Notes: generated by a model from the letters alone, not told the origin. DNA of 64,000 nt from Chondrosia reniformis (GCA_947172415.1 OX359189.1:4292501-4356500); one strand, 5' to 3'. Positions 1-16,240 are shown, counted from the first letter of the stretch. Numbers and translations: made by a program.

Positions 1-3000
1 AACATACAACTTGTACATGCAACTAGTACATACAACTATTTACTAGTACGTACAACTAGTACATACAACTAGTACATATAACTACTACATACAGCTAGTA
101 CATAAAACTAATACATGTTACTAATAGATACAAAAATTACACACAACTAGTACAACTATTCCATATACCAACAAACAAATATTCCATACAGCTAGAACTT
201 AAAACTAGTAAATACAGATTGTTACTAATTCATACACCTAGTACATACAACTAGTACATACAACTAGTACATACAATTAGTTCTTACAACTATTACATAT
301 TACTAGTAAATACATCTAGTTCATAAAACTTTATACCACTAGTACATAAAATTAGTACATACAATTAGTAAATACAAGTAGTACATTCAACTAGTTACTT
401 CTACAACAACTAGTACCAACAACAATTGCACACAATTAGTAAATACAATTAATACATATAACTAGTGCATACAACAAGTATATACAACTAGTATCTAGTA
501 CATAAAACTAGTATATAAAGCTAGTACATAAAACTAGTACATACAGCTAGAACTTACATCTAGTTACTAGTAAATACAACTAGTTCTAGTTACTAGTACA
601 TAAAACTATTAAACAACAATAGTACATATAACTAGTACATGCAACAACTTACTAGTACATACAACGAGTACATACAATTAGTACATACATATAGTACACA
701 CAGCTAGTACTTACATCTAGTTACTAGTACATACAACTAGTATATACAACTAGTACATATAAATAGTACATACAACAATTACACATAACTAGTACCTATA
801 TAAAATTAGTCCATATAACTATAAACAAACAACTTGTATATACAACCAGTACATTCACCTAGTACATACAACTGGGACATATAACTAGTGCGTGCAACAA
901 CTCATTAGTAGATACAACTAGTAAATACAATTAGTACATACAAATAGTTTATATAACAAGTGCATACAACAATTACACAAACCTACTACATACAACTAGA
1001 ACATATCTCAACTTACAACTAGTACATACAACTAGTACATACAACTATTACACAAAAATAGTACACACAACTAGTACATATAACTAGTACATGCAACTAC
1101 TTATATACTAGTAAATACAATTAAAACTTACAACTAGTAACTACAACTACTAAATATAACTAGTACATACAACAATTACACACAACTAGTACATACAACT
1201 AGTACATACAACTAGTGCATACAATTAGTACATATAACTGGTGCAGGCAACTACTTATTAGTAAAAACAACTAGTAGAGACAATTAGTACATACAACTAC
1301 TACATACAGTTAGTACATACAATGAGCACATATAACTAGTACATACAGCTAGTACATACATCTAGTTACTAGTACATACAACTAGTACACACAGCTAGTA
1401 CATACATCTAGTTACTGGTACATACAACTAGTACATACAACTAATACATACAACTGGTACATATAACTAGTACATGCAACTACTTACTAGTACATAACAA
1501 CTAGTACATGCAACTAGTACATACAACTAGTACATATAACTACTACATACAACTACTTACTAGTACATACAACTATTATATACAATGAGCACATCTAACT
1601 AGTACAAACAGCTAGTACATACATCTAGTTACTAGTACATACAACTAGTACATACAATTAGTACATTCAACTAGTTACTACTACAACAACTAGTACCAAC
1701 AACAATTGCACACAATTAGTAAATACAATTAATACATATAACTAGTGCATACAACAAGTATATACAACTAGTATCTAGTACATAAAACTAGTATATAAAG
1801 CCAGTACATAAAACTAGTACATACAGCTAGAACTTACATCTAGTTACTAGTAAATACAACTAGTATATACAACTAGTACATATAAATAGTACATACAACA
1901 ATTACACATAACTAGTACCTATATAAAATTAGTCCATATAACTATAAACAAACAACTTGTATATACAACCAGTACATTCACCTAGTACATACCACTGGGA
2001 CATATAACAAGTACGTGCAACAACTCACTAGTAGATACAACTAGTACATAAAATTAGTACATACAAATAGTTTATATAACAAGTGCATACAACAATTACA
2101 CAAACCTACTACATACAACTAGAACATATCTCAACTTACAACTAGTACATACAACTAGTACATACAACTATTACACAAAAAAAGTACACACAACTAGTAC
2201 ATATAACTAGTACATGCGACTATTTACTAGTAAATACAATTAAAACTTACAACTAGTAACTACAACTGGTACATATAACTAGTACATGCAACTACTTACT
2301 AGTACATAACAACTAGTACATGCAACTAGTACATACAACTAGTACATGCAACTAGTACATACAACTAGTACATATAACTAGTACAGGCAACTACTTACTA
2401 GTACATACAACTAATATATACAATGAGCACATATAACTAGTACATATAGCTAGTACATACATCTAATTACTAGTACATACAACTAGTACATACAGCTAGT
2501 ACATACATCTAGTTACTGGTACATACAACTAGTACATACAACTAGTACATAACAACTAGTACATGCAACTAGTACATACAACTAGTACATATAACCAGTA
2601 CATGCAACTACAAACTAGAATATCTATACAACTAGTACATACGACTAGTACATTTAACTAGTAACTCCAACTAGTAAATATAACTAGTACATATACAAAT
2701 TTTTCACAACTAGTAAATACAACTAGTACATATAACTAGAACATGCAACTACTTACTAGTACATACAACTAATATATACAATGAGCACATATAACTAGTA
2801 CATACAGCTAGTACATACATCTAGTTACTAGTACAAACAACTAGTACATACAACTATAACATTCAACTAGTACAGACAACTTGTACGTACAACTAGTAAA
2901 TATAACCAGTGCTAGTATGTACAACTAGTACATACAACTAGTGCCTACAGTTAGTATATATTACCTTTACTTGTACATTCCACTAGTTAATCCTACTAGT

Positions 3001-6000
3001 ACACACAACTATTATATACAACTAGTATATAACTAGTACATACAACTGGTACATACAACTATTATATACAATTAGTACATGCAACTCTTACATTTGACTA
3101 GTACATATAAGTAGTACCTACAAATATTTAATATAACTAGTACTTGTACATTCACTAATACCTACTTAATATCTGGTATTACTAGTACTAGAAACCTACA
3201 ACTAGTACATACAACAAGTATATACACCTAGTATATAACTAGTCCATACAGGTGTTACATACAACTAGTCTATACAAATAGAACATACAACTACTACATA
3301 CAACTAGTACATACAACTAGTACATACAATTAGTACCTACAACTATAACATTCAATAAGTCCATGAAACTAGTACCTACAACTAGTAAATATAACTAGTG
3401 CTAGTACATACAACTAGCACCTACCTAGTACCTAGTATAACTAGTACTATAACCTACAAGTAGTACATATACTAGTATATACAAATAGTACACACAACTA
3501 GACCATATAAATAGTACATACCATATTATATATAACTAGTACATACCACTAGTTCATACAACTAGCACATACAACTGGTACCTATGACTATAACATACAC
3601 ATTTACCTAGTACATATATATAGTCTATACAACTAGTACATTAAACTAGAACTCCCACTATGACGATTAATTATTTCACACAATTAGTACATACATCTAG
3701 TACATACAACTAGTCCATACAATTAGTGCTACAACCAGTTCAAACAACTAGTAAATATAACTTTTAAATATAACTAATATATATAACTTGTACTAGAACA
3801 TACAACTAGTACACACAACTAGTTACTAGTACGTAAAACTAGTACATACAACTAGAACATATAACTAGTACATGCGGCTTGTACATACAACTAGTACATG
3901 CAACTAGTCTATATAACTACTTACAAATAGTCCATACAGCTAGTACTTCCAACTAGTAAATACAGATTATTACTAAATCATACACCTGGTACATACAACT
4001 TGTATATACATCTAGTTCCTATAACTAGTGCATGCAATTAATTACTACTTCACAAAACTACTACATACAATTATTACATATACCTAGTACATACATCTAG
4101 TACATACAACTAGTGCATACAAGTAGTACATTCAACTAGTACATACATCTACTTACTAATACATACAACTAGTACATGCCACGAGTACATAAAACTATTA
4201 AGTACAACTAGTAAATATGAAAAGTACACACAACTAGTACATTCAAGTACTTAATATAACTACATGCAACTAGTTCAAACAACTAGAACATACAACTAGT
4301 ATATACTGATAGTTACTAGAACACAAAACTAGTACATACAACTTCTACATACAACTAGGGAATAAAACTAGTACATACAACTAGTACATACAATAAGTAC
4401 ATACAACTAGTACATATAACTAGTACATACACCTATTACATACAACTAGTATATATAACTTGTACCTAAAACACTTACACACAACTAGTTCATACAACTA
4501 GTAAAAACAGATTGTTAATAGTACATACAATTAGTACATACAACTAGTACATAAAGCTAGTAGATACAACTAGTACATATAACTAGTACATACAACTACT
4601 AACTAGAACATATATACAACTAATGCATGTAACTAGTACATACAACAAGTATATACATAAAACTAGTACATACAACTAATCCATACAACTAGTACATTCA
4701 ACTAGCTGCTAGTACATACAACTACTACATAAAACTAATGCATATAACTAGTAGATACAGCTACTTGCTAGTTCAAACAACTAGGGCATACAACTAGTAC
4801 ATTCAAGTAGCTACTGGTGCATACAACTAGTTCATAAAACTAGTACATATAACTAGTAGTTACAACTACTTACTAGTACATACAACTTCAACATTCAACT
4901 AGTACATATAACTAGTAAATTCAACTATTGCAAACAACTAGTATTTACAACTAGTATATTCAACAAGTACATACAATTGGAACCTACAATTAGTACATAC
5001 AACCCGTTTATACAACTTTATAGTTCTTACAACTAGTATTACTACTAGGACATAGAACTAGTACATATAACCAGTACATATAACTTGTTCGTACAAGTAG
5101 TACATACAACTAGTTACTTCTACATACAACTAGTACATACAACTAGAAAATACAACTAGTACCTAAAACTAGTACATACAGCTAGTACATACAACTAGTA
5201 CATATAACTAGTACATACAACTAGTACATATAACGAGTAACTAGAACATGCAACTAGTACATTCAACTAGGACATACAACTAGTAGCTAGGACATACAGC
5301 TAGTACATATAACTAGTGCACACACCTATTTCACACAAGGAGTACATAAAAGTTATACATAGAACTAGTACATACAATTAGTACATACAACTAGTTACTA
5401 GGACATCCAACTAGGACATACAACTAGTACAAACAACCAGTACTTATAACTAGTACAAACAGCTAGTACATACAACGAGTACAAATAACTAGTGCATAAA
5501 ACAATTTCACACAACTAGTACATAGAACTAGTAAATATAAGTACATACAATTAGTATTTACAACTAGTACATAAACACAGATTGTTACAAGTACATACAC
5601 CTTGTACATACAACTAGTTCATAAAACTATAACATACAAATAGTACATACACCTAGTACATATAAGTACATTCAACTAGTATATATAACTAGTACATACA
5701 ATTAGTAAACACAGATTGTTACTAGTACATACAACTAGTACATATAATTAGTACATGCAACTACCAACTAGAACATCTATACAACTAGTATATACGACTA
5801 GTACATTTTACAAGTAACTAAAGCTAGTAAATATAACTGGTACATCCAACTACTTACTAGTACATACAACTAATACATACAATTAGAACAAAAACTACTA
5901 TATATACCTATTAGTTACAACAATTACACAGAACCAGGACTTACAACTAGTACATATAACTACATACAACTAGTTCTAACAACTAATACATAAACTAGTA

Positions 6001-6676
6001 AAAACAAGTATTTCGAGTTTAAAAACTCGTGGGGCTGCCGCCCCCCGAATTAACTCAAACTACTTGGCCGCATCATTGGGATTTAATATATATATTTGTA
6101 ATACTAACGATTGAGGACGCTTAAGTGTCCTGAACTTTTTAAATAATGATGGAAAAGCTTCGTTAACTAAAGTTTCCTGAATGCCGCCATTTGCAATATC
6201 GATGTATTGCCAACAACTAGTACATTCAGATAGTACATAAAACTAGTACATACAACTATTTACTAGTAGACACAACAATTACACACAACTAGTACACAAC
6301 TAGTCCATATACTTACAAACAAATATTCCATACAGCTAGTATTTACAACTAGTAAATACAGAAAGTTACTAATTCATACACCTAGTACACACAAGTAGTA
6401 CATACAACTGGTACATATAACTAGTGCATGCAACTAATTACTAGTACATACAAACACCACAAACAATCAGCTCTTACAACTAGTACATACAACTAGTACC
6501 TCCAACTAGTTCTTATAACTAGTGCATACAACTACTTACTAGAACACATATACAACAAGTACATACAACTAGTACATAAAAGTAGTACATACAACTAGTA
6601 ATTGCAACTAATAAATATAACTAGTACGTACAACAATTACACGCAACTAGAACATGGAACTAGTAAATAGAACTAG
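1..6676 (+). repeat. Satellite higher-order unit 1 (6,676 bp)
   Basis: Tandem 13-bp minisatellite with consensus near ACTAGTACATACA. Variants such as ACATATA, AAATACAGATTGTTACT and CAACAATTACACA recur as longer-range markers. The block is the first of two consecutive copies: the text at 1 restarts at 6677, and I found almost no differences on reading the two side by side. There is also nested duplication inside the unit: 381 to about 1080 is recapitulated, with a deletion, at about 1661-2190. The ACTAGT cores put TAG stops in the array and 13 bp is not a multiple of 3, so it is not coding. No gene is visible apart from the island at 6005-6211. Confidence 0.93.
6005..6211 (+). other. Structured non-satellite island, copy 1
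   Basis: A 207-bp GC-richer island in the satellite. It opens with two adjacent hairpins: arms CGAGTTT/AAACTCG with a 2-base loop, then GGGGC/GCCCC with a 4-base loop. A third hairpin follows in AGGACGCTTAAGTGTCCT (one G.T pair). The same island recurs at 12681-12887 and, longer and more diverged, at 56000-56380. I see no ORF and recognise no known RNA family. It may be a short non-autonomous transposable element or part of a structured RNA gene. It ends sharply after GTATTGCC, where the 13-bp satellite resumes. Confidence 0.7.
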
Positions 6677-9600
6677 AACATACAACTTGTACATGCAACT
6701 AGTACATACAACTATTTACTAGTACGTACAACTAGTACATACAACTAGTACATATAACTACTACATACAGCTAGTACATAAAACTAATACATGTTACTAA
6801 TAGATACAAAAATTACACACAACTAGTACAACTATTCCATATACCAACAAACAAATATTCCATACAGCTAGAACTTAAAACTAGTAAATACAGATTGTTA
6901 CTAATTCATACACCTAGTACATACAACTAGTACATACAACTAGTACATACAATTAGTTCTTACAACTATTACATATTACTAGTAAATACATCTAGTTCAT
7001 AAAACTTTATACCACTAGTACATAAAATTAGTACATACAATTAGTAAATACAAGTAGTACATTCAACTAGTTACTTCTACAACAACTAGTACCAACAACA
7101 ATTGCACACAATTAGTAAATACAATTAATACATATAACTAGTGCATACAACAAGTATATACAACTAGTATCTAGTACATAAAACTAGTATATAAAGCTAG
7201 TACATAAAACTAGTACATACAGCTAGAACTTACATCTAGTTACTAGTAAATACAACTAGTTCTAGTTACTAGTACATAAAACTATTAAACAACAATAGTA
7301 CATATAACTAGTACATGCAACAACTTACTAGTACATACAACGAGTACATACAATTAGTACATACATATAGTACACACAGCTAGTACTTACATCTAGTTAC
7401 TAGTACATACAACTAGTATATACAACTAGTACATATAAATAGTACATACAACAATTACACATAACTAGTACCTATATAAAATTAGTCCATATAACTATAA
7501 ACAAACAACTTGTATATACAACCAGTACATTCACCTAGTACATACAACTGGGACATATAACTAGTGCGTGCAACAACTCATTAGTAGATACAACTAGTAA
7601 ATACAATTAGTACATACAAATAGTTTATATAACAAGTGCATACAACAATTACACAAACCTACTACATACAACTAGAACATATCTCAACTTACAACTAGTA
7701 CATACAACTAGTACATACAACTATTACACAAAAATAGTACACACAACTAGTACATATAACTAGTACATGCAACTACTTATATACTAGTAAATACAATTAA
7801 AACTTACAACTAGTAACTACAACTACTAAATATAACTAGTACATACAACAATTACACACAACTAGTACATACAACTAGTACATACAACTAGTGCATACAA
7901 TTAGTACATATAACTGGTGCAGGCAACTACTTATTAGTAAAAACAACTAGTAGAGACAATTAGTACATACAACTACTACATACAGTTAGTACATACAATG
8001 AGCACATATAACTAGTACATACAGCTAGTACATACATCTAGTTACTAGTACATACAACTAGTACACACAGCTAGTACATACATCTAGTTACTGGTACATA
8101 CAACTAGTACATACAACTAATACATACAACTGGTACATATAACTAGTACATGCAACTACTTACTAGTACATAACAACTAGTACATGCAACTAGTACATAC
8201 AACTAGTACATATAACTACTACATACAACTACTTACTAGTACATACAACTATTATATACAATGAGCACATCTAACTAGTACAAACAGCTAGTACATACAT
8301 CTAGTTACTAGTACATACAACTAGTACATACAATTAGTACATTCAACTAGTTACTACTACAACAACTAGTACCAACAACAATTGCACACAATTAGTAAAT
8401 ACAATTAATACATATAACTAGTGCATACAACAAGTATATACAACTAGTATCTAGTACATAAAACTAGTATATAAAGCCAGTACATAAAACTAGTACATAC
8501 AGCTAGAACTTACATCTAGTTACTAGTAAATACAACTAGTATATACAACTAGTACATATAAATAGTACATACAACAATTACACATAACTAGTACCTATAT
8601 AAAATTAGTCCATATAACTATAAACAAACAACTTGTATATACAACCAGTACATTCACCTAGTACATACCACTGGGACATATAACAAGTACGTGCAACAAC
8701 TCACTAGTAGATACAACTAGTACATAAAATTAGTACATACAAATAGTTTATATAACAAGTGCATACAACAATTACACAAACCTACTACATACAACTAGAA
8801 CATATCTCAACTTACAACTAGTACATACAACTAGTACATACAACTATTACACAAAAAAAGTACACACAACTAGTACATATAACTAGTACATGCGACTATT
8901 TACTAGTAAATACAATTAAAACTTACAACTAGTAACTACAACTGGTACATATAACTAGTACATGCAACTACTTACTAGTACATAACAACTAGTACATGCA
9001 ACTAGTACATACAACTAGTACATGCAACTAGTACATACAACTAGTACATATAACTAGTACAGGCAACTACTTACTAGTACATACAACTAATATATACAAT
9101 GAGCACATATAACTAGTACATATAGCTAGTACATACATCTAATTACTAGTACATACAACTAGTACATACAGCTAGTACATACATCTAGTTACTGGTACAT
9201 ACAACTAGTACATACAACTAGTACATAACAACTAGTACATGCAACTAGTACATACAACTAGTACATATAACCAGTACATGCAACTACAAACTAGAATATC
9301 TATACAACTAGTACATACGACTAGTACATTTAACTAGTAACTCCAACTAGTAAATATAACTAGTACATATACAAATTTTTCACAACTAGTAAATACAACT
9401 AGTACATATAACTAGAACATGCAACTACTTACTAGTACATACAACTAATATATACAATGAGCACATATAACTAGTACATACAGCTAGTACATACATCTAG
9501 TTACTAGTACAAACAACTAGTACATACAACTATAACATTCAACTAGTACAGACAACTTGTACGTACAACTAGTAAATATAACCAGTGCTAGTATGTACAA

Positions 9601-12600
9601 CTAGTACATACAACTAGTGCCTACAGTTAGTATATATTACCTTTACTTGTACATTCCACTAGTTAATCCTACTAGTACACACAACTATTATATACAACTA
9701 GTATATAACTAGTACATACAACTGGTACATACAACTATTATATACAATTAGTACATGCAACTCTTACATTTGACTAGTACATATAAGTAGTACCTACAAA
9801 TATTTAATATAACTAGTACTTGTACATTCACTAATACCTACTTAATATCTGGTATTACTAGTACTAGAAACCTACAACTAGTACATACAACAAGTATATA
9901 CACCTAGTATATAACTAGTCCATACAGGTGTTACATACAACTAGTCTATACAAATAGAACATACAACTACTACATACAACTAGTACATACAACTAGTACA
10001 TACAATTAGTACCTACAACTATAACATTCAATAAGTCCATGAAACTAGTACCTACAACTAGTAAATATAACTAGTGCTAGTACATACAACTAGCACCTAC
10101 CTAGTACCTAGTATAACTAGTACTATAACCTACAAGTAGTACATATACTAGTATATACAAATAGTACACACAACTAGACCATATAAATAGTACATACCAT
10201 ATTATATATAACTAGTACATACCACTAGTTCATACAACTAGCACATACAACTGGTACCTATGACTATAACATACACATTTACCTAGTACATATATATAGT
10301 CTATACAACTAGTACATTAAACTAGAACTCCCACTATGACGATTAATTATTTCACACAATTAGTACATACATCTAGTACATACAACTAGTCCATACAATT
10401 AGTGCTACAACCAGTTCAAACAACTAGTAAATATAACTTTTAAATATAACTAATATATATAACTTGTACTAGAACATACAACTAGTACACACAACTAGTT
10501 ACTAGTACGTAAAACTAGTACATACAACTAGAACATATAACTAGTACATGCGGCTTGTACATACAACTAGTACATGCAACTAGTCTATATAACTACTTAC
10601 AAATAGTCCATACAGCTAGTACTTCCAACTAGTAAATACAGATTATTACTAAATCATACACCTGGTACATACAACTTGTATATACATCTAGTTCCTATAA
10701 CTAGTGCATGCAATTAATTACTACTTCACAAAACTACTACATACAATTATTACATATACCTAGTACATACATCTAGTACATACAACTAGTGCATACAAGT
10801 AGTACATTCAACTAGTACATACATCTACTTACTAATACATACAACTAGTACATGCCACGAGTACATAAAACTATTAAGTACAACTAGTAAATATGAAAAG
10901 TACACACAACTAGTACATTCAAGTACTTAATATAACTACATGCAACTAGTTCAAACAACTAGAACATACAACTAGTATATACTGATAGTTACTAGAACAC
11001 AAAACTAGTACATACAACTTCTACATACAACTAGGGAATAAAACTAGTACATACAACTAGTACATACAATAAGTACATACAACTAGTACATATAACTAGT
11101 ACATACACCTATTACATACAACTAGTATATATAACTTGTACCTAAAACACTTACACACAACTAGTTCATACAACTAGTAAAAACAGATTGTTAATAGTAC
11201 ATACAATTAGTACATACAACTAGTACATAAAGCTAGTAGATACAACTAGTACATATAACTAGTACATACAACTACTAACTAGAACATATATACAACTAAT
11301 GCATGTAACTAGTACATACAACAAGTATATACATAAAACTAGTACATACAACTAATCCATACAACTAGTACATTCAACTAGCTGCTAGTACATACAACTA
11401 CTACATAAAACTAATGCATATAACTAGTAGATACAGCTACTTGCTAGTTCAAACAACTAGGGCATACAACTAGTACATTCAAGTAGCTACTGGTGCATAC
11501 AACTAGTTCATAAAACTAGTACATATAACTAGTAGTTACAACTACTTACTAGTACATACAACTTCAACATTCAACTAGTACATATAACTAGTAAATTCAA
11601 CTATTGCAAACAACTAGTATTTACAACTAGTATATTCAACAAGTACATACAATTGGAACCTACAATTAGTACATACAACCCGTTTATACAACTTTATAGT
11701 TCTTACAACTAGTATTACTACTAGGACATAGAACTAGTACATATAACCAGTACATATAACTTGTTCGTACAAGTAGTACATACAACTAGTTACTTCTACA
11801 TACAACTAGTACATACAACTAGAAAATACAACTAGTACCTAAAACTAGTACATACAGCTAGTACATACAACTAGTACATATAACTAGTACATACAACTAG
11901 TACATATAACGAGTAACTAGAACATGCAACTAGTACATTCAACTAGGACATACAACTAGTAGCTAGGACATACAGCTAGTACATATAACTAGTGCACACA
12001 CCTATTTCACACAAGGAGTACATAAAAGTTATACATAGAACTAGTACATACAATTAGTACATACAACTAGTTACTAGGACATCCAACTAGGACATACAAC
12101 TAGTACAAACAACCAGTACTTATAACTAGTACAAACAGCTAGTACATACAACGAGTACAAATAACTAGTGCATAAAACAATTTCACACAACTAGTACATA
12201 GAACTAGTAAATATAAGTACATACAATTAGTATTTACAACTAGTACATAAACACAGATTGTTACAAGTACATACACCTTGTACATACAACTAGTTCATAA
12301 AACTATAACATACAAATAGTACATACACCTAGTACATATAAGTACATTCAACTAGTATATATAACTAGTACATACAATTAGTAAACACAGATTGTTACTA
12401 GTACATACAACTAGTACATATAATTAGTACATGCAACTACCAACTAGAACATCTATACAACTAGTATATACGACTAGTACATTTTACAAGTAACTAAAGC
12501 TAGTAAATATAACTGGTACATCCAACTACTTACTAGTACATACAACTAATACATACAATTAGAACAAAAACTACTATATATACCTATTAGTTACAACAAT

Positions 12601-13260
12601 TACACAGAACCAGGACTTACAACTAGTACATATAACTACATACAACTAGTTCTAACAACTAATACATAAACTAGTAAAAACAAGTATTTCGAGTTTAAAA
12701 ACTCGTGGGGCTGCCGCCCCCCGAATTAACTCAAACTACTTGGCCGCATCATTGGGATTTAATATATATATTTGTAATACTAACGATTGAGGACGCTTAA
12801 GTGTCCTGAACTTTTTAAATAATGATGGAAAAGCTTCGTTAACTAAAGCTTCCTGAATGCCGCCATTTGCAATATCGATGTATTGCCAACAACTAGTACA
12901 TTCAGATAGTACATAAAACTAGTACATACAACTATTTACTAGTAGACACAACAATTACACACAACTAGTACACAACTAGTCCATATACTTACAAACAAAT
13001 ATTCCATACAGCTAGTATTTACAACTAGTAAATACAGAAAGTTACTAATTCATACACCTAGTACACACAAGTAGTACATACAACTGGTACATATAACTAG
13101 TGCATGCAACTAATTACTAGTACATACAAACACCACAAACAATCAGCTCTTACAACTAGTACATACAACTAGTACCTCCAACTAGTTCTTATAACTAGTG
13201 CATACAACTACTTACTAGAACACATATACAACAAGTACATACAACTAGTACATAAAAGTA
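6677..13260 (+). repeat. Satellite higher-order unit 2
   Basis: Second copy of the 6,676-bp unit, in direct tandem with the first. The fixed offset is shown by the island hairpin at 6011 and 12687. The only difference I noticed in the island is T at 6173 against C at 12849. The copy ends at about 13260, 92 bp short of a full unit, at an 11-bp microhomology (AAGTAGTACAT) where sequence equivalent to unit position 381 begins. Such near-identity over more than 6 kb means a very recent duplication, efficient homogenisation, or an assembly duplication. Confidence 0.92.
12681..12887 (+). other. Structured non-satellite island, copy 2
   Basis: Same island as at 6005-6211, carried along in the second higher-order unit. 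It differs at 12849, which is C here and in the third, distant copy, so the T in copy 1 is probably the newer state. All three hairpins are preserved. Confidence 0.7.
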
Positions 13261-15799
13261 GTACATTCAACTAGTTACTTCTACAACAACTAGTACCAAC
13301 AACAATTGCACACAATTAGTAAATACAATTAATACATATAACTAGTGCATACAACAAGTATATACAACTAGTATCTAGTACATAAAACTAGTATATAAAG
13401 CTAGTACATAAAACTAGTACATACAGCTAGAACGTACATCTAGTTACTAGTAAATACAACTAGTTCTAGTTACTAGTACATAAAACTATTAAACAACAAT
13501 AGTACATATAACTAGTACATGCAACAACTTACTAGTACATACAACGAGTACATACAATTCGTACATACATATAGTACACACAGCTAGTACTTACATCTAG
13601 TTACTAGTACATACAACTAGTATATACAACTAGTACATATAAATAGTACATACAACAATTACACATAACTAGTACCTATATAAAATTAGTCCATATAACT
13701 ATAAACAAACAACTTGTATATACAACCAGTACATTCACCTAGTACATACAACTGGGACATATAACTAGTGCGTGCAACAACTCATTAGTAGATACAACTA
13801 GTAAATACAATTAGTACATACAAATAGTTTATATAACAAGTGCATACAACAATTACACAAACCTACTACATACAACTAGAACATATCTCAACTTACAACT
13901 AGTACATACAACTAGTACATACAACTATTACACAAAAATAGTACACACAACTAGTACATATAACTAGTACATGCAACTACTTATATACTAGTAAATACAA
14001 TTAAAACTTACAACTAGTAACTACAACTACTAAATATAACTAGTACATACAACAATTACACACAACTAGTACATACAACTAGTACATACAACTAGTGCAT
14101 ACAATTAGTACATATAACTGGTGCAGGCAACTACTTATTAGTAAAAACAACTAGTAGAGACAATTAGTACATACAACTACTACATACAGTTAGTACATAC
14201 AATGAGCACATATAACTAGTACATACAGCTAGTACATACATCTAGTTACTAGTACATACAACTAGTACACACAGCTAGTACATACATCTAGTTACTGGTA
14301 CATACAACTAGTACATACAACTAATACATACAACTGGTACATATAACTAGTACATGCAACTACTTACTAGTACATAACAACTAGTACATGCAACTAGTAC
14401 ATACAACTAGTACATATAACTACTACATACAACTACTTACTAGTACATACAACTATTATATACAATGAGCACATCTAACTAGTACAAACAGCTAGTACAT
14501 ACATCTAGTTACTAGTACATACAACTAGTACATACAATTAGTACATTCAACTAGTTACTACTACAACAACTAGTACCAACAACAATTGCACACAATTAGT
14601 AAATACAATTAATACATATAACTAGTGCATACAACAAGTATATACAACTAGTATCTAGTACATAAAACTAGTATATAAAGCCAGTACATAAAACTAGTAC
14701 ATACAGCTAGAACTTACATCTAGTTACTAATAAATACAACTAGTACATACAACTAGTACATATAAATAGTACATACAACAATTACACATAACTAGTACCT
14801 ATATAAAATTAGTCCTTATAACTATAAACAAACAACTTGTATATACAACCAGTACATTCACCTAGTACATACAACTGGGACATATAACAAGTACGTGCAA
14901 CAACTCACTAGTAGATACAACTAGTACATAAAATTAGTACATACAAATAGTTTATATAACAAGTGCATACAACAATTACACAAACCTACTACATACAACT
15001 AGAACATATCTCAACTTACAACTAGTACATACAACTAGTACATACAACTATTACACAAAAATAGTACACACAACTAGTACATATAACTAGTACATGCGAC
15101 TATTTACTAGTAAATACAATTAAAACTTACAACTAGTAACTACAACTACTAAATATAACTAGTACATACAACAATTACACAAGTAGTACATACAACTAGT
15201 ACATACTACTAGTGCATACAATTAGTACATATAACTGGTGCAGACAATTACTAATTACTAAAAACAACTAGTAGAGACAATTAGTACATACCACTAGTAC
15301 ATACAGTTAGTACATACATCTAGTTACTAGTACATACAACTAGTACATACAACTGGTACATATAACTAGTACATGCAACTACTTACTAGTACATAACAAC
15401 TAGTACATGCAACTAGTACATACAACTAGTACATGCAACTAGTACATACAACTAGTACATATAACTAGTACATGCAACTACTTACTAGTACATACAACTA
15501 ATATATACAATGAGCACATATAACTAGTACATACAGCTAGTACATACATCTAGTTACTAGTACATACAACTAGTACATACAGCTAGTACATACACCTAGT
15601 TACTGGTACATACAACTAGTACATACAACTAGTACATACAACTGGTACATATAACTAGTACATGCAACTACTTACTAGTACATACCACTAGTACATAAAA
15701 TAATTATATAAAACTAGTACATATAACTAGTACATAACACAATTACATACAATTTGTACATACAACTAGTAAACACAGATTGTTACTAGTACATACAAC
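13261..15799 (+). repeat. Satellite higher-order unit 3 (partial)
   Basis: Starts at the equivalent of unit position 381, then follows the unit with scattered differences (for example G at 13435 in a GAACGTACATC stretch and a changed base near 13559). It drifts further after about 14740 and is cut off by the LINE-A insertion at 15800. It is more diverged than units 1 and 2 are from each other, so the array was not homogenised evenly. No gene is seen. Confidence 0.85.
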
Positions 15800-15800
15800 A

Positions 15801-16240
15801 AGGATAGGTTTGGTGTTGTTGAAGAATGAGCGCCATCAGTGGTCCTGTTAAATGTTGCGAACTGTCAAACACCAAGTTTGCGGACTTGGTGGGGTTGGGA
15901 ATACCAAGGCCACCCAGTCTAGTGAAGGCACTTCTACTTGTGAGAGCTGGTAAGCATTTGTAGCACATGGCATTCTCAAGAGGCTGAAAGAGGTCATGAT
16001 GTTGGGGATCATTCTCGACAAGTACGTCCACTTACTGGAGAGGCCATGTGTCATAGCAGCGTATGCTGCATGCGGCTGGCTTCTGGCAAGAGCTGCCAAC
16101 CGCTCCACTTCTCTTACCCACTCCTGAACCTTGCCCGTCACATATGTCTCCACAAAGGTCTGAGACCGCAGTGCAGCCCCTAGATGTTTCTGCCCTTCTC
16201 TGGTAATCTGCACATCAAGTGCCTTGAAACAGTTCAGCAG
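15801..16240 (-). pseudogene. LINE-A thumb/linker fragment
   Basis: Broken minus-strand reading frames matching the region after the reverse transcriptase of LINE-A, including the stretches GQKHLGAALRSQTFVETYV and HAAYAAMTHGLSSKWTYLSR, which recur in the second copy at 58933-59676. A 36-bp deletion near 15918 removes the segment between the motif SLGIPNPTKSA and the preceding helix, and single-base changes shift the frame near 16215. I infer a nucleic-acid-binding linker from its position between polymerase and endonuclease; no catalytic motif is visible. It is not functional. Confidence 0.7.
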
